Of a DNA stretch of 64,000 nt, positions 56,993 to 64,000 are shown piece after piece. The notes beneath the pieces were generated by a model. It was not told the origin of the DNA. It did not search any database and saw only the letters and a list, made by a program, of their open reading frames with translations. Position numbers and translations under genes: made by a program. The stretch comes from Orbilia blumenaviensis. Its lineage: Eukaryota; Ascomycota; Orbiliomycetes; Orbiliales; Orbiliaceae. The DNA lies in assembly GCA_036872755.1 (NCBI GenBank), contig JAVHNS010000002.1:2232001-2296000 (forward strand), written 5' to 3'. The first letter of the stretch is position 1. Each line of letters starts with the position of its first letter.

Positions 56993-57082
56993 CTCTGGCG
57001 ATTGAGCAGTAGTAGAAAAGAGTAAAACTATGAGGCTGGTACTGCAAGATACTGCAGCTAGGGATGTGGACAGAAATAGCAC

Positions 57083-59001
57083 TGGACTAATAGGACTTCC
57101 TTAGGGTATTAAGGTCTTGGAATTGAGGAAACACCGGAAAATTGATGATGAATGAGCCGTCAATAAATATCGAAGATAGGAATATGTGCCCGGATGTGCT
57201 CTTTAGAAAAGCTGGATCAGGATCCTGCCTCACTAACTTGCAGTTGGTATTTAGCACTTCCGCTCCCGCCCCGCCTACAGCCGTACCCCGCGCGTGCGGG
57301 AGCCATCCCTATCCAGTTTTCCCTTATAAATAGATAAGCGCCACACAGGACTGTGGCAGCATACGGCAGGTTGACGGTCTGGTGACTTTCAGCTCTATAT
57401 TGGTGGGCTTACGGATGCAGGATCCGTTTCGGAAGGCGAGCATATTCCTGAGAGCAAACTCTCAAAAATAGAAAGAATCAAATGATAGGATGACAAGGGA
57501 AGTTCGTTTATGCGATCTTCAAAGCGAAAGATTGATATTTCATAGCCTTCCTTTGAATTGGATTTTTAGGATCCTTCTAATCGCAATCCGATCTATCTCT
57601 CAGCCCAGTGAGGAAATGTTTGATCTCGAGTTGCTGCAGGCCAGGAAGAAAGCGGGGTATCAATAGCGAATAATATCATTTCGTGTAGACAGGGTGCCTA
57701 ACCAATGCATACATGTAGTACCAAACAGCCTTCGATGTTGATCGGGAAATGGTAAACTCGCTCGCACCGGGCATTTTCCCGGTAAATGTACCCTAAAAAT
57801 TGCAAAGAGATGCAGGTATATAGAAATCCCTAGAATTATCGTAGAGTCCGAAGTTATTTGAGTACGAAGAGTTTGTCCCCCGAGCAATTTGGTTAGTCTA
57901 GCCGTGTGAGCTCTTCAGAATGCAACGACATTACATTAGCCATACTCGAAGATAGTGAGTACATCGCTAAAGAAGGCTTCACAACTATGCCATATAGCTA
58001 CGTAATTACTTGGAAAGGCTAGGTTTCGTTAGACCCTTACCAAGAAAGATGACGTTTAACCAAATACCTAGCCTGACGTCCACGGCGTCTAGTCCATGGC
58101 TCTATATTTGCTTGTATCTCTGAAATTGTGTTGTTTTGTACCCGCGGCTGCTAATTGCAGAGGGTATGAGTTTAAGAGAGCATGTATATAAACTGGGTAG
58201 GATCCGGGATAGAAAGCCAAAATCCCAGCCGTTGGAGCGATTATAGCTATGTCGAATGTTATATTGTATAATGCCGATTATATAGTTATCGTTTTATAGC
58301 TATTCGCTGATTAACCTGTTGTTGTATTTGCGCAATGGCATCGCGAATTCAAGGCTAAGGTAGCTTAACTATAGTACTATTGATACTGGACCAGAGACTA
58401 AAGCGGTATTGGATTAGACTAAAGTTAAATCCAACTTCAATCCTGGGTCGATCTATAGACGGAACACGTTCACAGGTCCAACCAAATGGTAGTTAGTATT
58501 GGCACGGTCTTCAATGTACATGTACGTCTAGGTATCAAGTCTTATCATAACGTCTATTTATAGAGGTACCTCGGTACCTATATACGCATGTATAGTTAAC
58601 TCACCAGAACGCGTTAAACTGAACATGGTGACACAATGATCAGCATAATGCTCTCCAATTTTAGAACATGGGGTCCCCCAGTCATTCCGATGTATCGTGC
58701 AGTAACCTAAAAATTAAGGCCTGAGAGCAAAAGTCGGTGGGCCCATAGGTACTAGAGAGATACATTGAGGATTTCGGAACTTGTGTAGAGGATTTTGCAG
58801 GCTGTTGGGCTTCCCGGAATTTGTTTTAAGCCCTGGAATCCAAAAGAGTGGTGTCGAGTACTTGAATAGGAAACTCAACATAACAAACAATCAAGCTTAG
58901 CCCAGATCACCACCGAACCGGAAAGTTTTCCATATATCAACGGATCTAAAAAAGGAGTGAGAGGAAGCCAAAAAAAAAGCCAAAAAGAAAGTTTTCAACT
59001 T
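57083..59001. other. Intergenic
   Basis: No gene was seen. The TACCTA-type motif recurs near 58530-58580 (GAGGTACCTCGGTACCTA). The sequence is AT-rich around 58100-58400. Confidence 0.4.
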
Positions 59002-59073
59002 TGCTCATAACCTGGATCGAACAGGTGACCTTTGCATTACAAGTGCAACGCTCTACCACTAAGCTATACGAGC
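59002..59073 (-). tRNA. tRNA-Thr (anticodon TGT)
   Basis: A 72-nt cloverleaf reads on the minus strand, 5' end at 59073. Acceptor stem GCTCGTA pairs with TATGAGC (one G-T pair). The D-arm is GCTT...GAGC, and anticodon stem TTGCA/TGCAA holds loop CTTGTAA with anticodon TGT. The variable loop is AGGTC-like, and the T-arm is ACCTG-TTCGATC-CAGGT with the internal B box GTTCGATCC. The discriminator base is A. No intron. A run of T on the minus strand just after the 3' end (AAAGTTGAAAACTTTC region) may serve as the Pol III stop. Confidence 0.92.
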
Positions 59074-61154
59074 TTTGTTGAAGTCTTGTTCTCAGATGAT
59101 GATTATATTACCCTTCTCAAATTGGTCCTCCAAAGGATCTGTCGGAAATCGGCATGGGCTTTTTGGAAGGCTGATCAGTGGCCAGTGATGTATCGATGGT
59201 CGGGGAAGATCCTGGTTGTTTTAGACGAAAAAAATCGGGATTTGAGATCCGAAGGACGACAAGTAGGTATTTTAAATATCAATACGGGTGCATACTTTGC
59301 AATTAATTGTCGACATGCCAAATGCTTAGGTTTCAAACTCCAAGAATCTTAAATTTGTGAAGGTCGTCGAGAGGTCAGGGTCCTTATTGATTGAGGGTAG
59401 AATACCATGCCTCGTATGCGTATACAATATACATAGATTGAAGGAAATCTAGTACTGGTAAACCCATAGATTCGTTTTTGGTTCTCACATCCAAGCAAGT
59501 GGACTACTTACCCGCCGACTCATGACCCCGTAATTATAATAATCCATAAAAACCAAGGGACGACACCATTTAAATCGCTTGAACTTACCAGAAAGAACAA
59601 AAAAAGGAGACCCGGCGTTCAGTTTACTTTACGTACGATCCATGAATTACCCCGCGGTTCGAGTTCTAGATAGATTAGCTTTGATAACCACAGGACCCTG
59701 CATGTGTACGGGGTCCGCCTAAATGTCGCTGACTGGGATGTTGTTAGATGGATTGATTGGACCTCAAACCACGCACGTGCCCACGAAAGAAAGACCCTTT
59801 GTCGAAAACAATAATTTGGATTCTGTCTGAAAGATTCGGCTGTACGGGGTAAAGAAAAGTTGCTTCTACAGTCTAAAGTTTTTGACTTAAACTGTCTCGA
59901 GATGCATATGTTGAGTTGTTGCGAAAGTCGATGTCCAGCCATAGTTTTTTAGGCGTCATGTGAAAAGACACAATCCATTGGTTCCGAGGATCCGGACCGC
60001 TAACCCCAACCGCTGGATGCTTCTGAAAACCAATTAATAAAAAAAATAGAGCATATATCGCATCCGTGTTTAAGCCACCGATCGTCGACTCTGGCGAAAT
60101 CGACATGTCGATCAAAACCAAAAACCTGTGTAACATATACGTTTACAAACTTCCAACATCACTTACAAAAAAGTGTTGGAGGCTGATGAGATCTTAAAAA
60201 GAATTTTTAAACCGTTTCGGTGGCACAGACATCGTATCGACCACGGATACACAACGTCTTCTAAGTAACGTGCGCACTACATTTGTTTTCTCACCAACAG
60301 GTTGGCTTATTTTAGGTGTTTTACGCTAGAGGGAATTCGGGCGCTTAGACGGTATAGAAAGACTATTGGTTTGTGTAGGTATACCACTCAGATAGAGAGT
60401 GTTCTCAATTTCATTTTGGTTTTTTTCTCTTCTCTCTATCTATTCAATTTTTTTTTCTTCTGGCGATTCTTCCAGTTTGGATTTGGTGGATTTCTACCTT
60501 TCGGTACGACAGGATATGTGTAGTATGTAACAGTTGGGAGGAGGGTAGGGTCACAGCGGTCGACGCTAGGTAGTTGGCTGCCTACCAATGTAAAATGGAA
60601 TCGATAGGGTAGGCAGCCCACAATGAGAGTTCTTGGGTTTTTTGGATCGTTCGCTCGCTGAAAAGAAAAGAAAACAATAGGCTTCAGAAGAAATAAAAAA
60701 AGAGAAACGTATCTGGGTATCCATTTTACAAAAAGGTATATCACGCTGTACAATTGTGTAAGAAAACAAAGGGGAAATGCAAGGAACGAAAACTAAGAGG
60801 AACAAAGGAAAGGGAGGCAAAAAATTTAAAGACTAACACAGAAGAACGCCGAATTTAATAAAAGTAGACCACCAGGAAAGGTGTGCTTTTCTAGGACATG
60901 AATCAATCGATACAATCGTACTGTCCTCGTTACATACATGTATACAAGAAACTCCGATTGCAAGGCTGCTCAGTCAATGGTAGAAAGTGTATAAAAACAA
61001 GTAATAGTAGTAAACCGAAGTGAACAAAAAAAATCGGTACATGAAACGAAGAGAAAATTAAGTCAATGACTCATATGTATGATAAAAGGTCGAAGACGTC
61101 AGGCCAGCTAGGACTCCTCAATCACTTTGTTCGCGCCCAAGAATGTAAAATAAT
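59074..61154. other. Intergenic
   Basis: No gene was recognised. There are T-rich tracts near 60420-60460. The ORFs at 59619-60136 and 60436-60820 (minus) are composition artefacts without motifs. Confidence 0.4.
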
Positions 61155-62633
61155 TTAATGGTGTCGTGGTCCACGACGGAATCGACGATGGCGAGCATAG
61201 TGAGGAACATATTCCGTGGCAGTTTCGACGGCCTGGTTGTAAACAGTCTTGTAGATTGTTTCAACGACAGTAACGACGACCTCTTTGATCTTCTTCTCTG
61301 GAACGCTACCAACGTTGAGAACTGGGTTGGCAGTGACCTCTGGCTTCGGTGCGGGAGCGACTTCAACCTTCTTGCTAGTCTGTTCCTTCTTCTTTGTGGT
61401 GGTAGAGATGGTAGTCGGAGTCGGGGTTGGGGTTGGGGATGGGGTAGTCTTTGACGACTTTGGTGCTTCGTGAGCAATAACCTGAACGACCGATGAGGGA
61501 GCGGCGACTGCATTTTCGACGACAATATTTCCGCAGTCGCCAGCGGCGCCACCAATGGGGTTGCACCCAGGAAGTTTCTCAAATGGGCCATCGTAGGTCT
61601 TTTTGGTGATCGGCTCGATCTTGCACGAGTTCATCTCTTGAGGACCTTGGAGCTGGTTTCGGGAGGTGAATGTGTTACATTTTGTGATGTCGCCCCCGTC
61701 GGAAGTGATGACTGGTGGAACACAGGATTCGTCCTTGTAGGCAGCCTCAAGAAGCTCGGTGTCCCATCCATTGAAGAAGTCACCATGGTAGGAGTAACCT
61801 ATTCATTAATTGTAAGCATTGAGAACATTGTACATATATCGAAATTGGCTCTTACCAGAATCGTCCCCAGTTGACCAAATGAATTCGCCATCTACATCGC
61901 TGAATTTAGCGACATCGAAAAGAGTTTCGAACTTAAGTGTGATTAAACGGCGTGGGTGAGAATCCGGGCATTCACCATCTTCCATGAAGGAAGGATAGGC
62001 CATGTGGCTGCGGTGATCTTCAGATCCGAGTTCCCCGTTCCAGCAAGAAGGGAAAGTAATGTCGGCACGGAGACCGTCGACACAATTCTTCATGTCTTCC
62101 TTAGTTGGCATCTTGCGTCGTGCGGCGAAGGCTTCGGGTGTTCCTCCATAGTTAAGACAGTTGTAACCAATGGCCATCTGCCTCATGTAATCTTCGGAGC
62201 CTGGTTCGTTGGATTCGTCGAATGCGCGCAGCTTCGGGTTACCAGCCATCATACCAAAGCCCTTGGGAAAGATCTCCACCTTATCACCTCCACGTTCTGG
62301 GATGTAGTAGACAAGCATGCCGTCCTTCTGATTGACCTGAAGGATCTCGCCATTGGCCTTCTTGAAATACAGAGTGGGGACCCAGTAGATGGACTTGTCG
62401 CCCTTGACCTCGCACGAAGTGCAAGTAGATTCCTGTAGACGATCCCAAGAAGTAGTTTTGTCGAAAGCATCTCCACCCATAATGTTATGAACGTGCTTGG
62501 CTGGGGAGACGCCTGGCTGGACGAGCGGATCTATCATGTCCGTGACGAGTGGGGATCCACATTGCATACGCCAAAAGGCCTGCACACCAGGGTTGAGCAG
62601 CATAAATGCTGCCAATGACAAGACCGTCTTCAT
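61155..62633 (-). CDS. Secreted DUF1996 protein
   Basis: Fungal extracellular or cell-wall protein of the DUF1996 family; biochemical role unknown. Exons 62633-61856 and 61798-61155, with donor GTAAGA and acceptor ATAG, join DDSG-YSYHGDFFNGWD, giving 473 residues. A signal peptide (MKTVLSLAAFMLLNPGVQA) is followed by the mature start FWRMQCGSPLV. The domain runs to about residue 320, with conserved-looking SPAKHVHNIMGGDAF, IGYNCLN, ITFPSCWNG and HMAYPS, and paired Cys residues typical of secreted proteins. The remainder is a Pro/Thr/Lys-rich stretch (probably O-glycosylated) and a Val-Thr segment ending in a basic tail RRFRRGPRHH. No GPI signal is apparent. The only intron splits the DUF1996 domain. 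Confidence 0.93.
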
Positions 62634-63672
62634 TTTTGTAGTTGATGCTGGATGTCGCTTTTTAGAGCTTTTTGGATAGTCGGGATCAGATAGCTGAGAG
62701 GAAGAGCGAGAAGGATGGTCGATGGACGCGACTTAAGTAGTGATGAAGGTTGATGAAAGGAAGGTGGAGCTGATGCGTCGATGGCAACGTTTGTGTTGAT
62801 GTGTGTTTCTTTTTTCGCTGGTGATGGGACGACTTATCAGCAACGACCAATGCAAGGCCCACTGTGCCAGATACCTACAGCTTGCAGCTTCCAATATTCC
62901 GATACGCGAAGGCGAATACGAAAAGAAAAAGTTCCTCAAGGGATGGGACCGAGGTAAGCGGCTAGAACGTAGTTGATGAAGTTGGTTTTATAAAGGAGTG
63001 GACTGGGCTAATTTTTTCTTTCCGGAACTTATTTTATGCAAAGGGCGAACCTTAGGAAGAGAAATACCGGCACAGACGGTAGACGGATTGACAGTATAGT
63101 TGGGAATAAGACAAAAGAAGGTGAATGCTTCTTAGGAAGCAGCGAGTATATAAATGAATGGCGCAGGGACTGAAGGGGAGAAGTCAAAAACTGCAAATGC
63201 TCCACAGGAGGCTTTTCAATCTATCTTCCGCCTGCGAACGGGATCGGGCAGTGAGGTTCCAAGACCAGAAGAAACAAAAGAAGAAAGTCTAACAGACTCA
63301 AAAAGGTCAGTCAGGAGGGGAATGAAACCGTTATATGGGTTCAGGTACCAAATGACAATCAGTCTGTCTGGGCAAGGCCATGGCATGCCAGGGTTTCTCG
63401 CTCACTAGCCTCTTCGCCTCCCAACTGGTGGCATTCCCCAGCAGCAGCATGCGCATGCATTCTGCCAGGAACCACTTCGTTCCTGCTTTTTTTTTGTCTT
63501 CTGGTCTGACCATATCGTGAGATCGCAGGACCTCCCAGGCCTTGGCTTAGTGGGGTCGCATATAGATTAATGCAAAGCCAGCTCACTTAACAGAGACGCA
63601 GACCAGGAAGCCCGAATATTTTTCACACTCTGCGCGCAATACAATCTTCCAGGCCGAGCTCTTCTCTCATCG

Positions 63673-63715
<43 letters not shown>

Positions 63716-64000
63716 CGCTCCCACCCCCCTCCCTGCGACAGCGCCTGTGTCGACATTGACTGCCGATTCTTGCGAATGTCGTTCGCCTGAGCATCTTGCT
63801 AAACGGCCCCTTCAATTCATTTTGGGCGAGTCTGCGAAACGACTGATGTCGACAAAATATGAACCTGCCCCAGAGCTGAAACCGACCAAAGAACACCGAA
63901 CAAAATTTTACTTTTTAAAAAAAGAAAGTGAGTACTAAAAAAGCTTGTGCCTGGCATGTTGCTGGTTTCAGGGGCGCTTCCTGCCAGTGGTAATCGTCAT
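62634..64000. other. DUF1996 gene promoter and further intergenic sequence
   Basis: On the minus strand the leader of the DUF1996 gene is C/T-rich, with a TATA-like TTTATAAAA near 62985-62995, some 350 bp before the ATG. An A38 run lies at 63675-63712. No gene was supported up to the window end; the plus ORF reaching 63938 has no motif. Confidence 0.4.
63675..63712. repeat. Poly-A run (38 nt)
   Basis: Uninterrupted A38, one of at least eight homopolymer runs of 18 nt or more in this window. Confidence 0.95.

Noticed and set aside
59032..59352. 106-codon plus-strand ORF
   Set aside because: It begins inside the antisense of the tRNA-Thr gene and has no motif.
1..64000. CRISPR arrays, bacterial operons, origins or attachment sites
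   Set aside because: The window is eukaryotic (introns, Pol III tRNA, RPS2, eIF4E), and I saw no regularly spaced repeat array.

Overview
The window looks like nuclear DNA of a filamentous ascomycete (Pezizomycotina, possibly Leotiomycetes; this is inferred from gene content, not tested). The genes carry short spliceosomal introns, mostly 50-100 bp, with GTRNGT donors, CTRAC-like branch sites and YAG acceptors. The products include a fungal DUF1996 secreted protein, a Tom37-type metaxin, a plasma-membrane syntaxin, RPS2, eIF4E and a fungal NB-ARC/TPR receptor. Gene density is low: about fifteen supportable protein genes and one tRNA in 64 kb, separated by long, partly AT-rich spacers with many long poly-A/T runs. 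I rebuilt exon structures by hand from splice signals and reading phase, and exon coordinates are given in each entry.

Layout. 1-5.5 kb: no convincing gene. 5.5-6.9 kb: a Ser/Pro-rich protein with an EH-like C-terminus. 7.6-8.7 kb: a six-exon short-chain dehydrogenase with a probable GC-AG intron. 10.4-11.8 kb: a four-exon membrane-anchored glycosyltransferase-like gene. An apparently intact 1.2 kb Tc1/mariner-type transposon with perfect 33-bp inverted repeats (11.9-13.1 kb) is inserted about 50 bp after its stop codon. 14.0-15.0 kb: an intronless alpha/beta hydrolase. 16.9-18.6 kb: nicotinate phosphoribosyltransferase (NAD salvage). 22.2-23.8 kb: an Sso1-like t-SNARE with an apparent 5-nt microexon. 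25.1-26.2 kb: ribosomal protein uS5/RPS2. 27.4-28.8 kb (minus): a Sam37/metaxin-like protein. 29.9-31.0 kb (minus): an unrecognised fungal protein. 31.5-32.4 kb (minus): a cryptic two-exon gene or pseudogene that no single ORF reveals.

33-49 kb is a gene-poor island of homopolymers, microsatellites and AT-rich decayed sequence. Its only clear candidate is a 37-residue proline-rich ORF at 39.1 kb with a TATA box and an SH3-ligand-like motif. 49.0-49.8 kb: eIF4E. 50.3-51.1 kb (minus): an Mpv17/PMP22 protein whose first exon I could not find.

The most interesting locus is 51.9-57.1 kb. A fungal NOD-like receptor (N-terminal Gln/Asn/Gly motif, NB-ARC, ten TPRs) faces, tail to tail, a stand-alone PNP_UDP nucleoside-phosphorylase-fold protein. 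That fold is one of the commonest effector domains fused to fungal NLRs and is related to immune nucleosidases. Here receptor and putative effector sit as separate convergent neighbours and could form a split immune pair; this pairing is an inference. 59.0 kb: tRNA-Thr(UGU) on the minus strand. 61.2-62.6 kb (minus): a secreted DUF1996 protein.
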